Source: Mesostigma viride (lineage: Eukaryota > Streptophyta > Mesostigmatophyceae > Mesostigmatales > Mesostigmataceae). From it: a stretch of DNA of 59,316 bases. The notes beneath the pieces are model-generated. The model saw only the letters and a program-made list of their open reading frames with translations. It made no database searches and was not told the origin of the DNA. The translations under genes and the position numbers were made by a program. Shown here piece by piece: positions 1 to 10,716 of the stretch (positions are counted from its first letter, which is position 1; the number at the start of each line of letters is the position of its first letter). The stretch covers positions 1 to 59,316 of the forward strand of contig RPFO01001126.1 of assembly GCA_009746045.1 (NCBI GenBank), in the 5' to 3' direction.

Positions 1-3000
1 ACGGGGGTTCCTGGATTGAGACACGTTTTTTTCTCCATGCACAGCTGAAAAAACCTGCGCCGAGGTGCGGCACCGCGGCCTACCGTAGTGATTACTGTCT
101 GCGACACGCCCGGGGCTGGCTGCATCTACCTGTCGGCCAATTGTGACCCGTGGGCTAGGCGAATTTGAATGCGGCTTTCCCGTTAGTTGTGGCTCCACCG
201 CTCCAGTTTTCTAGGCTGACATGATGAACCGACGGGGGTTCCTGGATTGAGACACGTTTTTTTCTCCATGCACAGCTGAAAAAACCTGCGCCGAGGTGCG
301 GCACCGCGGCCTACGTAGTGATTACTGTCTGCGACACGCCCGGGGCTGGCTGCATCTACCTGTCGGCCAATTGTGACCCGTGGGCTAGGCGAATTTGAAT
401 GCGGCTTTCCCGTTAGTTGTGGCTCCACCGCTCCAGTTTTCTAGGCTGACATGATGAACCGACGGGGTTCCTGGATTGAGAGACACGTTTTTTTCTCCAT
501 GCACAGCTGAAAAAACCTGCGCCGAGGTGCGGCACCGCGGCCTACGGTAGTGATTACTGTCTGCGACACGCCCGGGGCTGGCTGCATCTACCTGTCGGCC
601 AATTGTGACCCGTGGGCTAGGCGAATTTGAATGCGGCTTTCCCGTTAGTTGTGGCTCCACGCTCCAGTTTTCTAGGCTGACATGATGAACCGACGGGGGT
701 TCCTGGATTGAGAACACGTTTTTTTCTCCATGCACAGCTGAAAAAACCTGCGCCGAGGTGCGGCACCGCGGCCTACCGTAGTGATTACTGTCTGCGACAC
801 GCCCGGGGCTGGCTGCATCTACCTGTCGGCCAATTGTGACCCGTGGGCTAGGCGAATTTGAATGCGGCTTTCCCGTTAGTTGTGGCTCCACCGCTCCAGT
901 TTTCTAGGCTGACATGATGAACCGACGGGGGTTCCTGGATTGAGACACGTTTTTTTCTCCATGCACAGCTGAAAAAACCTGCGCCGAGGTGCGGCACCGC
1001 GGCCTACCGTAGTGATTACTGTCTGCGACACGCCCGGGGCTGGCTGCATCTACCTGTCGGCCAATTGTGACCCGTGGGCTAGGCGAATTTGAATGCGGCT
1101 TTCCCGTTAGTTGTGGCTCCACCGCTCCAGTTTTCTAGGCTGACATGATGAACCGACGGGGGTTCCTGGATTGAGACACGTTTTTTTCTCCATGCACAGC
1201 TGAAAAAACCTGCGCCGAGGTGCGGCACCGCGGCCTACCGTAGTGATTACTGTCTGCGACACGCCCGGGGCTGGCTGCATCTACCTGTCGGCCAATTGTG
1301 ACCCGTGGGCTAGGCGAATTTGAATGCGGCTTTCCCGTTAGTTGTGGCTCCACCGCTCCAGTTTTCTAGGCTGACATGATGAACCGACGGGGGTTCCTGG
1401 ATTGAGACACGTTTTTTTCTCCATGCACAGCTGAAAAAACCTGCGCCGAGGTGCGGCACCGCGGCCTACCGTAGTGATTACTGTCTGCGACACGCCCGGG
1501 GCTGGCTGCATCTACCTGTCGGCCAATTGTGACCCGTGGGCTAGGCGAATTTGAATGCGGCTTTCCCGTTAGTTGTGGCTCCACCGCTCCAGTTTTCTAG
1601 GCTGACATGATGAACCGACGGGGGTTCCTGGATTGAGACACGTTTTTTTCTCCATGCACAGCTGAAAAAACCTGCGCCGAGGTGCGGCACCGCGGCCTAC
1701 CGGTAGTGATTACTGTCTGCGACACGCCCGGGGCTGGCTGCATCTACCTGTCGGCCAATTGTGACCCGTGGGCTAGGCGAATTTGAATGCGGCTTTCCCG
1801 TTAGTTGTGGCTCCACCGCTCCAGTTTTCTAGGCTGACATGATGAACCGACGGGGGTTCCTGGATTGAGACACGTTTTTTTCTCCATGCACAGCTGAAAA
1901 AACCTGCGCCGAGGTGCGGCACCGCGGCCTACCGTAGTGATTACTGTCTGCGACACGCCCGGGGCTGGCTGCATCTACCTGTCGGCCAATTGTGACCCGT
2001 GGGCTAGGCGAATTTGAATGCGGCTTTCCCGTTAGTTGTGGCTCCACCGCTCCAGTTTTCTAGGCTGACATGATGAACCGACGGGGGTTCCTGGATTGAG
2101 ACACGTTTTTTTCTCCATGCACAGCTGAAAAAACCTGCGCCGAGGTGCGGCACCGCGGCCTACCGTAGTGATTACTGTCTGCGACACGCCCGGGGCTGGC
2201 TGCATCTACCTGTCGGCCAATTGTGACCCGTGGGCTAGGCGAATTTGAATGCGGCTTTCCCGTTAGTTGTGGCTCCACCGCTCCAGTTTTCTAGGCTGAC
2301 ATGATGAACCGACGGGGGTTCCTGGATTGAGACACGTTTTTTTCTCCATGCACAGCTGAAAAAACCTGCGCCGAGGTGCGGCACCGCGGCCTACGGTAGT
2401 GATTACTGTCTGCGACACGCCCGGGGCTGGCTGCATCTACCTGTCGGCCAATTGTGACCCGTGGGCTAGGCGAATTTGAATGCGGCTTTCCCGTTAGTTG
2501 TGGCTCCACCGCTCCAGTTTTCTAGGCTGACATGATGAACCGACGGGGGTTCCTGGATTGAGACACGTTTTTTTCTCCATGCACAGCTGAAAAAACCTGC
2601 GCCGAGGTGCGGCACCGCGGCCTACGTAGTGATTACTGTCTGCGACACGCCCGGGGCTGGCTGCATCTACCTGTCGGCCAATTGTGACCCGTGGGCTAGG
2701 CGAATTTGAATGCGGCTTTCCCGTTAGTTGTGGCTCCACCGCTCCAGTTTTCTAGGCTGACATGATGAACCGACGGGGGTTCCTGGATTGAGACACGTTT
2801 TTTTCTCCATGCACAGCTGAAAAAACCTGCGCCGAGGTGCGGCACCGCGGCCTACGTAGTGATTACTGTCTGCGACACGCCCGGGGCTGGCTGCATCTAC
2901 CTGTCGGCCAATTGTGACCCGTGGGCTAGGCGAATTTGAATGCGGCTTTCCCGTTAGTTGTGGCTCCACCGCTCCAGTTTTCTAGGCTGACATGATGAAC

Positions 3001-5383
3001 CGACGGGGGTTCCTGGATTGAGACACGTTTTTTTCTCCATGCACAGCTGAAAAAACCTGCGCCGAGGTGCGGCACCGCGGCCTACGTAGTGATTACTGTC
3101 TGCGACACGCCCGGGGCTGGCTGCATCTACCTGTCGGCCAATTGTGACCCGTGGGCTAGGCGAATTTGAATGCGGCTTTCCCGTTAGTTGTGGCTCCACC
3201 GCTCCAGTTTTCTAGGCTGACATGATGAACCGACGGGGGTTCCTGGATTGAGACACGTTTTTTTCTCCATGCACAGCTGAAAAAACCTGCGCCGAGGTGC
3301 GGCACCGCGGCCTACGTAGTGATTACTGTCTGCGACACGCCCGGGGCTGGCTGCATCTACCTGTCGGCCAATTGTGACCCGTGGGCTAGGCGAATTTGAA
3401 TGCGGCTTTCCCGTTAGTTGTGGCTCCACCGCTCCAGTTTTCTAGGCTGACATGATGAACCGACGGGGGTTCCTGGATTGAGACACGTTTTTTTCTCCAT
3501 GCACAGCTGAAAAAACCTGCGCCGAGGTGCGGCACCGCGGCCTACGGTAGTGATTACTGTCTGCGACACGCCCGGGGCTGGCTGCATCTACCTGTCGGCC
3601 AATTGTGACCCGTGGGCTAGGCGAATTTGAATGCGGCTTTCCCGTTAGTTGTGGCTCCACCGCTCCAGTTTTCTAGGCTGACATGATGAACCGACGGGGG
3701 TTCCTGGATTGAGACACGTTTTTTTCTCCATGCACAGCTGAAAAAACCTGCGCCGAGGTGCGGCACCGCGGCCTACGGTAGTGATTACTGTCTGCGACAC
3801 GCCCGGGGCTGGCTGCATCTACCTGTCGGCCAATTGTGACCCGTGGGCTAGGCGAATTTGAATGCGGCTTTCCCGTTAGTTGTGGCTCCACCGCTCCAGT
3901 TTTCTAGGCTGACATGATGAACCGACGGGGGTTCCTGGATTGAGACACGTTTTTTTCTCCATGCACAGCTGAAAAAACCTGCGCCGAGGTGCGGCACCGC
4001 GGCCTACGTAGTGATTACTGTCTGCGACACGCCCGGGGCTGGCTGCATCTACCTGTCGGCCAATTGTGACCCGTGGGCTAGGCGAATTTGAATGCGGCTT
4101 TCCCGTTAGTTGTGGCTCCACCGCTCCAGTTTTCTAGGCTGACATGATGAACCGACGGGGGTTCCTGGATTGAGACACGTTTTTTTCTCCATGCACAGCT
4201 GAAAAAACCTGCGCCGAGGTGCGGCACCGCGGCCTACGTAGTGATTACTGTCTGCGACACGCCCGGGGCTGGCTGCATCTACCTGTCGGCCAATTGTGAC
4301 CCGTGGGCTAGGCGAATTTGAATGCGGCTTTCCCGTTAGTTGTGGCTCCACCGCTCCAGTTTTCTAGGCTGACATGATGAACCGACGGGGGTTCCTGGAT
4401 TGAGACACGTTTTTTTCTCCATGCACAGCTGAAAAAACCTGCGCCGAGGTGCGGCACCGCGGCCTACGTAGTGATTACTGTCTGCGACACGCCCGGGGCT
4501 GGCTGCATCTACCTGTCGGCCAATTGTGACCCGTGGGCTAGGCGAATTTGAATGCGGCTTTCCCGTTAGTTGTGGCTCCACCGCTCCAGTTTTCTAGGCT
4601 GACATGATGAACCGACGGGGGTTCCTGGATTGAGACACGTTTTTTTCTCCATGCACAGCTGAAAAAACCTGCGCCGAGGTGCGGCACCGCGGCCTACGTA
4701 GTGATTACTGTCTGCGACACGCCCGGGGCTGGCTGCATCTACCTGTCGGCCAATTGTGACCCGTGGGCTAGGCGAATTTGAATGCGGCTTTCCCGTTAGT
4801 TGTGGCTCCACCGCTCCAGTTTTCTAGGCTGACATGATGAACCGACGGGGGTTCCTGGATTGAGACACGTTTTTTTCTCCATGCACAGCTGAAAAAACCT
4901 GCGCCGAGGTGCGGCACCGCGGCCTACGTAGTGATTACTGTCTGCGACACGCCCGGGGCTGGCTGCATCTACCTGTCGGCCAATTGTGACCCGTGGGCTA
5001 GGCGAATTTGAATGCGGCTTTCCCGTTAGTTGTGGCTCCACCGCTCCAGTTTTCTAGGCTGACATGATGAACCGACGGGGGTTCCTGGATTGAGACACGT
5101 TTTTTTCTCCATGCACAGCTGAAAAAACCTGCGCCGAGGTGCGGCACCGCGGCCTACGTAGTGATTACTGTCTGCGACACGCCCGGGGCTGGCTGCATCT
5201 ACCTGTCGGCCAATTGTGACCCGTGGGCTAGGCGAATTTGAATGCGGCTTTCCCGTTAGTTGTGGCTCCACCGCTCCAGTTTTCTAGGCTGACATGATGA
5301 ACCGACGGGGGTTCCTGGATTGAGACACGTTTTTTTCTCCATGCACAGCTGAAAAAACCTGCGCCGAGGTGCGGCACCGCGGC
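1..5383. repeat. 230-232 bp tandem monomer array (23 full copies plus a partial)
   Basis: The same unit recurs head to tail from the first base. Counting the GTGGCTCCAC anchor gives 23 copies and then a truncated unit. Copies are almost identical. The main variable position follows GCGGCC and reads TACGTAG, TACCGTAG, TACGGTAG or TACCGGTAG, which sets unit length at 230, 231 or 232. Like variants are clustered: units 12-15 and 18-23 are all TACGTAG, and units 4-7 and 9-10 are TACCGTAG, so the array grew by recent local amplification. Each unit holds a T-run and an A-run about 20 bases apart that could pair. Minus-strand reading frames repeat with every unit and change with the length variants, so they are not genes. 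The array runs off the left edge. It could be a satellite or the 5' promoter monomers of the adjoining LINE. Confidence 0.97.
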
Positions 5384-5510
5384 CGCCCCGCGTTGGGGGG
5401 CTGCCGCCCCCCAAACCCCCCGCTTGGGGGGCACGCCCCCCAAACCCCCCGCGTCCGCATCTCGCTCTCCCCCCCGCGCTTCCGGTTCCGTTGTTTTACG
5501 CACCTCCCCC
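5384..5510 (+). promoter_or_regulatory. LINE 5' leader with repeated G-run/C-run hairpins
   Basis: Between the truncated monomer and the chosen start codon lies a 127-base leader. It has two tandem hairpin-like motifs in which TTGGGGGG is followed within a few bases by CCCCCCAA, then a pyrimidine-rich stretch. Such a leader could form strong RNA structure or quadruplexes ahead of the ORF. Its regulatory role is inference; only the base pattern is seen. Confidence 0.45.
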
Positions 5511-6782
5511 ATGCCTCCTTCACGACGCCGCACCTCCCGGGCGCGGGATGCGCTGCCTAGTGGCGCCCCTGCGCCGCGTCGGTCCTTACGCATCGCGGCG
5601 CACCTGCAGGAGATGGGCGACCTGGACGACGGCGGTCGTGGCGCCCCTGTGCCACTCTCGCTTGTGTGCGAGGTCTGCCACAGTGGTGAGGATGCCCCCC
5701 GTCTCCTTGTGTGTGATTCGTGCCAATGCGGCTGGCACACGCGCTGCTTGGTCCCGCCCCTCTTCCGGCTGCCTCCCCCGGGTCCTTGGGCGTGCCCTCA
5801 TTGCGTGGCCCCGCCTCGGCCGTCCCTAGGCTCCCGACGCGCGGCCGTGTCGACCCCGGGATCCCATTCGGCCCGCGCCCCCTCCCGCAGCCCCTCGCTG
5901 GACCCTCTCCTGGGCCTTGCGGCCCTCGTGGAGGGTTCCACACCGTGCTCCCGCTCTCCCCGCGCCGTCACGTCCGGCCCCTCCGCGGGGTCCCCTGGCC
6001 CTGCCCCGCCTAGCTCTGGGGATCCACCTCCGGCCAGCACGGCGGTGGCCACTGACCTGCGTCCTCCTGTGCTTGAGGGGTCCCTGGCGGCTCTCCTCCC
6101 TGAGGCTGTGGGACACCCTGCGGCGACTCCTGTGGTGGGCCCCTGGTCGGCCGCGCTTGGGTCCCACGACTTCTCCGTTTGGCCCCCCACCAACATTGCG
6201 GGCGTCAGCGCGCTCCGGCACGCCACGTTCTCTTGGCTGTATTGCCCCTTGCTGTTGGACGCTGTCGGCTTGCACGCGGCGTTTCCTACGCTCCCACGGC
6301 CCCCTGAATTTAGTGCCCTTGTGGTTCGTGTCCGGCACATGCTGCAGGCAGCCTCCCCCCCTGTCCTTGCCTCCACGCTTTGGGGGTTTGTCCTCGAGGA
6401 CTACCATGCCGGCGGCCGCCTGCCTTGGCACCTGCCCGCGGTGCGCCAAGAATGGCTCCTGAATCTGGACGCTCAAGTGGCGCAGGCGGTGGTGCTCTTT
6501 GCTACAGGGCTTGCCGTGCAGGCCCAGCAGGCCGCCCGTGCGACATATCTCGCTGGGGGGGCCACCGACCACGCCTTGCTCGATCGCCCTCAGCTGCACA
6601 CGTTTCTTGCCTCTGCCGGGCCCGGCTCGGCCGGCCTTGTTGCGCAGGCCCACGGGCGCTTGACTACGGCGGTCACCCCAGCGCAAGCCGCCCGCCTGCG
6701 CGTTGACTTCGGGGCTCCTGTCACCGTGCACGCCGGCGACCTGGTTCTGTACGATGCGGGGGGGGGCGTGTTCTTGAGCTGA
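5511..6782 (+). CDS. LINE ORF, N-terminal segment with PHD finger
   Basis: I chose the ATG at 5511 (MPPSRRR), because the frame upstream of it is only G/C-rich leader. A C4HC3 PHD-type finger lies at about residues 50-100: CEVC, CDSC, the WH pair, then CPHC. The rest is Pro/Ala/Ser-rich and then a region without recognised motifs. PHD fingers usually bind histone tails, so a role in choosing chromatin targets is a reasonable inference, not shown. The frame stops at 6782 just after a run of nine G (6758-6766). One extra base or two fewer in that run would join it to the RING segment, so the stop is probably a frameshift or a sequencing artefact, not a true C terminus. Confidence 0.75.
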   Translation: MPPSRRRTSRARDALPSGAPAPRRSLRIAAHLQEMGDLDDGGRGAPVPLSLVCEVCHSGEDAPRLLVCDSCQCGWHTRCLVPPLFRLPPPGPWACPHCVAPPRPSLGSRRAAVSTPGSHSARAPSRSPSLDPLLGLAALVEGSTPCSRSPRAVTSGPSAGSPGPAPPSSGDPPPASTAVATDLRPPVLEGSLAALLPEAVGHPAATPVVGPWSAALGSHDFSVWPPTNIAGVSALRHATFSWLYCPLLLDAVGLHAAFPTLPRPPEFSALVVRVRHMLQAASPPVLASTLWGFVLEDYHAGGRLPWHLPAVRQEWLLNLDAQVAQAVVLFATGLAVQAQQAARATYLAGGATDHALLDRPQLHTFLASAGPGSAGLVAQAHGRLTTAVTPAQAARLRVDFGAPVTVHAGDLVLYDAGGGVFLS

Positions 6783-6796
6783 GCGCGGGTGCGGCC

Positions 6797-8359
6797 GTGC
6801 CCGCCATCTTGCACGATGTGCTCGAGCTTGCGGGCATCCCCCATGTCTGGCACCCTGCTGGTCCGCGCCGCCGTCTTCTCTCCGCCGATGAGATCGCCCG
6901 ACTGCCGAGCTGGGAGCTGGGGTGGGACGCGGCGCCCGCCCACTACGGGCCGGCCCACTTGGTGGATGTCACTGCCAGCGGCCCCTCCTGCCCCATCTGC
7001 TTGGACCTGCCTCGCCCTGGTGACGGTCTCTGCCGCCTCCCTGCTTGCGGCCACGTCTTCCATCAAGCTTGCATCGCCACGAGCTTGCACACGACCTCCG
7101 CCACCTGCCCCCTTTGCCGGGCCGCGGTCCTTTCCCCCTTGCCTCCTGGCGTTCTCCCGCTGGGGCCCTCGCCCGTGTCCGTGCGCCGCCAGTCCCACGC
7201 GCCTGCCCCGACACCTGCCTCCCCTGTGCGTGGTCGTGGGTCGCGCGCCGGCTTGGCTGCCTCCTCCAGCGCCCCCCTCCCGGCCGTGGGGGCCGTCCCC
7301 GCGCCGGTCTTGTCCTCGGCTGCCACGAGCCCTGCTGACCGCCCGGCGGCCGGCCCCGCCCTGGGTTCCGCTGCAGCTGTAGTTCCTCTGGCTGAGGGTG
7401 CTCCCGACCCCTCCCCCTCTCGACCCGGGCCGGCCCAACCGGGTGGGCGCACCCCCTCAGATGGCTTCCATTATTGCCAAGTCGATGGTCCCCTTGGTGA
7501 CCCGTGTGGCGCGCGCCTGCCCAACCGGAATTCGTTGCTGGTGCACATTCGGGCTTCCCACCCCCACATCACGGAGGCCGCCATGCGCGCCATGGACTGC
7601 TACCGCTGCCCGGCAGCCCATTGCCAGCGGATTTTTTCGATCCACGGGCGGTACCAGCATGAGCGGCAGTGCCGCCGCCAAACCCCCCAGAACGGCCTGC
7701 CCGGCGGCCCGGCGGCCGCACCGGCCTCCCGGTCCGGGGCGGCCCCTCGGTCGGCCCCTGCCCCTCCACCGGCATCGCAGGGTACGAGCGATCCGGGGGA
7801 CCTCTCGGCAGGCTGGGCATTCCTGGCCACGCTCCCTTTTGCCGCCTGTGCGCGCAACCCTTGCATGACGCTCCCGGACGTCCCTCACCGCGCCCGGAGC
7901 TTGTTTACGCGCTGCGCCCTGCTTTCCCTGGCCCGGATGCATAGTCACCCTCTCGACGAACTCGGCCACAAGCTGTTTCTCGTCACCCCCCGGCTCCTCT
8001 TAGCGCCGTTGGAGCGGGGCGTGCGTGGCGTACAGGGTGCGGTCATCGCTCGCTGCCGGCGGTTCCTCCTCGGGGATTGGGAAGGGCTGTGGGCGCTGCA
8101 GCCTCCGGCCTCCACCCGGGTGTCGGGGGCCGCCTCCTTTGCCCGGGTGGAAGCTGACGTCATGCGGTTGGTGAAGGTAGGTGAATTGAGCCGGGCCATG
8201 CAAAAGCTTGAACTGACCGCGTTGGCTCCCTCCACTCCCCCGACCCTGCAGGCTTTGCGCGACCTTCACCCCGACGAACCGGCCTTTGCGGTGCCCGCCC
8301 CGGCCACCCCCCGCCCCCGCCTATTGTCCTGGACCTGGACATCTTCACGGCTGTGCTGA
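6797..8359 (+). CDS. LINE ORF, middle segment with RING and C2H2 zinc fingers
   Basis: This frame is open from the G-run at 6758-6766; 6797 is only its first GTG, so no independent start is implied. About 60 residues in comes a RING finger (CPICLD, then CGHVFH, then CPLC). After a Pro/Ala-rich linker comes a region with paired cysteines and histidines near 7468-7660, consistent with one or two C2H2-like fingers of the kind found before the reverse transcriptase in R2-type elements. RING domains are usually E3 ubiquitin ligases; activity here is unknown. The frame ends just after two C-runs (8307-8318), where a one-base shift leads directly into the reverse transcriptase frame. Confidence 0.72.
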   Translation: MPAILHDVLELAGIPHVWHPAGPRRRLLSADEIARLPSWELGWDAAPAHYGPAHLVDVTASGPSCPICLDLPRPGDGLCRLPACGHVFHQACIATSLHTTSATCPLCRAAVLSPLPPGVLPLGPSPVSVRRQSHAPAPTPASPVRGRGSRAGLAASSSAPLPAVGAVPAPVLSSAATSPADRPAAGPALGSAAAVVPLAEGAPDPSPSRPGPAQPGGRTPSDGFHYCQVDGPLGDPCGARLPNRNSLLVHIRASHPHITEAAMRAMDCYRCPAAHCQRIFSIHGRYQHERQCRRQTPQNGLPGGPAAAPASRSGAAPRSAPAPPPASQGTSDPGDLSAGWAFLATLPFAACARNPCMTLPDVPHRARSLFTRCALLSLARMHSHPLDELGHKLFLVTPRLLLAPLERGVRGVQGAVIARCRRFLLGDWEGLWALQPPASTRVSGAASFARVEADVMRLVKVGELSRAMQKLELTALAPSTPPTLQALRDLHPDEPAFAVPAPATPRPRLLSWTWTSSRLC

Positions 8360-10716
8360 AGGATCTGCCGAACGCCTCCTCCACCGGCCCCTCAGGCTGG
8401 CGCTACGAGCACCTCTCCGTGATGGCGGGCCATGGCGGGGCGACCGCACTCTTTGAGGCTGCCGCCGACTTGGCCGCGGGGTCCCTGGCCCCCGCGGCGC
8501 GCCCTTGGCTGGCTGGGGCACGCCTCATTGCCCTCCTGAAAGACGACGTCCCCCCGCCTGCTGGCCGCGTTCGTCCCATTGCTTGCGGCGAGGTCCTACG
8601 CAAGCTGGTGAGTAAGGTCATTTGTCGCCAAAAGGCCCCCGAGTTTCGCGCCTACTTCTGCCCCAACCGGAGTGATACTGAGGAGTCCGTCGCGGCCCAG
8701 CTTGGCGTCGCCACCAAAGGGGGCAGCGACATCATCGTGCACACAGTTCAGGCCTACCTCGAGACGCATCCGACCCATGTGGCGCTGAAGGTGGATTGCC
8801 ACAATGCGTTCAATGCTGTCACCAAGGCTAGCATCTTTGAGGCCGTCGGCGAGGCGTTCCCTGACCTTCTTGCGTGGACAGCAGCCTGCTACGGCGAACC
8901 CACTCAACTCTCCTTCCTCATGGAGGATGGGACGTTCGCCGACATCGCTTCCCGCACGGGAACCCAGCAAGGTGACCCCCTCGGCCCCTTTTACCTGTCT
9001 GCCCCGCTGCACAAGGCTCTCCAAGGTGTCCACGCTGCGCACCCGGATGTCGTGCTCCTCGCCTACATGGACGATATCCATGCCCTTGGCCCGGCCGACG
9101 CTGTGGTTGCCGCCCTGGCTGCCCTTGAAGTGGCCATGGCGGCCATCAACCTTCGGCTCACCCTCCCCAAGTGTGCAGTCTTTTCGCCCCAGGGGGACTG
9201 CTCTGGCTTCCCCGCGGCTATCCCGGGGGCATTGGCGCGGGCGCGTGGTTTCTCGTGCCTGGGCGTCCCTGTGGGTGACCCTGACTACGTCGAAGAGGAG
9301 CTCCGGGCCACCGTGGAACAGCGCACCCATGTCCTTGAGACTTGGGCGCGCCTCAAGGACCCCCAGACCAAAGGGCTCCTCCTGTGGTTTTGCGCCCACC
9401 CGCGGGTGGTTCACTGGCTCCGTGGCGCTCCCCCCCACTTGGTGCGGCTTGCCGCGGAAGGCCATGACGAGCGCATTCAGGCCGCCTTGCAGGTGCTCCT
9501 CCCCGGCCCTAGCCTGCCAGCTCACTCCATGCGCTTGGCCACCCTCCCCTGCCGCATGGGCGGGTGTGGGCTCACCCGCGCCGCCCGCCTCGCCCCCGCC
9601 GCCTTCCTTGGCTCTGTTGCTCAGGCCTGGGCGGAGATCCGCCGGTTGGTCCCCAGCGCCGTCAGCGCCATTCCCGACTTGGTCACCCCATCCCCCTTCC
9701 CCTTTGTGCAGGCTGTGCAGGATTCTTACCTCGGGATCCAGCAGGCTTGCGACCTCGTCCGCCCCGCTCAGGCCGTCCACCGTCGCCTGCCCCGGGGCAC
9801 GCCCGGCGTGTCCACTGTCGTCAGTCCTAGTGTCTTCCCTGCCTGCGTTCATGAAAAACAACAAAAGACCTACGCGGGTATACTACACTGTGCCGACTGG
9901 ATGGGTCTGCATGCGAGCTTGAACGATCAGGGGAAGGCTTGGCTTCACTCCGTTTCCCTTGAGGGGAGCGTGGGGTCCGCATTCCTGCGCGCCCTCCCCA
10001 TGAGCCCTTTGTTCACACTGGTTCCGGCCCTTTACGCCATCGCTCTCCGCCACCAGCTCTTTGCCCCGCAACCTCTCATCACGGCGGGTGCGTCCTGCGG
10101 CAGCTGCGGGCTTGCTCTGGATACTACTGGGACGCACTACATCGCGTGCATGGGTGGCCAGCAGAACCAGAACTGGTTCCTCTATCTCCATACCGCTCTC
10201 CTCCGGGTGGTGTGTGCCATGGTTCGGTCGGTCTTTCCCCACTCCACCATTAAGTGCGAGGACGCGGATGGGGCCGCCCTCTACTCACCCAACCACCGCC
10301 CCGACATTACCGTGCTTGACTACGACGGGCAGGGTTGCCACCTGCTCATCGATGTCTCCGTGGCTCGGCCGCTTTCCGGTCGCCACATCCTCCGGGCGGC
10401 TGTGGATGCCGGCGCTGCTGCCGCTGTGGCTGAGCGCGACAAGTTTGCCTCCTACGGCAATGTGGGGCCCCACCGGGTCATCCCCTTTGTCCTTGAGGAG
10501 TTCGGGGCCATGGGCCCCAAGACAGCGGAGTTTTTCCACGAGTGCTGCCAGCGCCGTGAAGACCGCCTCGACCTCGAGGGTCAGACCGCCCCGTGGTCGG
10601 CCCGCACGTGGTCCTCGTATTGGCGGCAGCGTCTGTCACTCGCCCTCACTCGCACCGTGGCTGATGTGTTATTCCGCCGCACCCGGGCCGACTTTGTCGC
10701 GACCCATGCGGTCTAG
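8353..10716 (+). CDS. LINE ORF, reverse transcriptase and restriction-like endonuclease segment
   Basis: Reverse transcriptase motifs appear in order: RPIACGEVLRKL, KVDCHNAFN (motif A), GTQQGDPLGPFYL (motif B) and AYMDD (motif C catalytic aspartates). A C-x2-C-x9-H-x3-C knuckle follows (CGSCGLAL... GTHYIAC). The endonuclease is the PD-D type: RPDITVLD followed by LLIDVSV. RLE LINEs use this nuclease to nick target DNA and the RT to copy their RNA onto it. The frame is intact for 787 codons. Its first in-frame codons run upstream of 8353 into the C-rich run, so the listed start is not a real initiation site. All core catalytic residues I looked for are present. Confidence 0.85.
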   Translation: MLKDLPNASSTGPSGWRYEHLSVMAGHGGATALFEAAADLAAGSLAPAARPWLAGARLIALLKDDVPPPAGRVRPIACGEVLRKLVSKVICRQKAPEFRAYFCPNRSDTEESVAAQLGVATKGGSDIIVHTVQAYLETHPTHVALKVDCHNAFNAVTKASIFEAVGEAFPDLLAWTAACYGEPTQLSFLMEDGTFADIASRTGTQQGDPLGPFYLSAPLHKALQGVHAAHPDVVLLAYMDDIHALGPADAVVAALAALEVAMAAINLRLTLPKCAVFSPQGDCSGFPAAIPGALARARGFSCLGVPVGDPDYVEEELRATVEQRTHVLETWARLKDPQTKGLLLWFCAHPRVVHWLRGAPPHLVRLAAEGHDERIQAALQVLLPGPSLPAHSMRLATLPCRMGGCGLTRAARLAPAAFLGSVAQAWAEIRRLVPSAVSAIPDLVTPSPFPFVQAVQDSYLGIQQACDLVRPAQAVHRRLPRGTPGVSTVVSPSVFPACVHEKQQKTYAGILHCADWMGLHASLNDQGKAWLHSVSLEGSVGSAFLRALPMSPLFTLVPALYAIALRHQLFAPQPLITAGASCGSCGLALDTTGTHYIACMGGQQNQNWFLYLHTALLRVVCAMVRSVFPHSTIKCEDADGAALYSPNHRPDITVLDYDGQGCHLLIDVSVARPLSGRHILRAAVDAGAAAAVAERDKFASYGNVGPHRVIPFVLEEFGAMGPKTAEFFHECCQRREDRLDLEGQTAPWSARTWSSYWRQRLSLALTRTVADVLFRRTRADFVATHAV

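Larger units (their letters stand above)
5384..10716 (+). mobile_element. Non-LTR retrotransposon with restriction-like endonuclease (R2/RLE type)
   Basis: The element body starts where the last monomer stops after GCGGCC. It has a short G/C-rich leader, then three overlapping open frames that read as one protein broken by frameshifts. Domain order is PHD finger, RING finger, C2H2-type fingers, reverse transcriptase, CCHC-like knuckle and PD...D endonuclease. No apurinic-type endonuclease was seen, which places it among RLE-bearing LINEs such as the R2 and NeSL groups. Codon use is far more GC-rich than in the LTR elements to the right. No poly(A), simple-repeat tail or target duplication could be fixed, so the 3' end is uncertain and the end given is the stop codon. 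Confidence 0.85.

Noticed and set aside
183-5271. Repeated minus-strand ORFs of 72-81 codons starting MEPQLTGK
   Set aside because: They recur once per 230-bp unit and change frame with one-base length variants of the unit, so they reflect the repeat period, not selection for protein.
1-5383. CRISPR-like array
   Set aside because: Units are 230 bp and contiguous with no unique spacers; the context is eukaryotic.
5557-9864. Long minus-strand ORFs opposite the LINE
   Set aside because: GC-rich antisense shadows; the plus strand carries ordered RT and endonuclease motifs.
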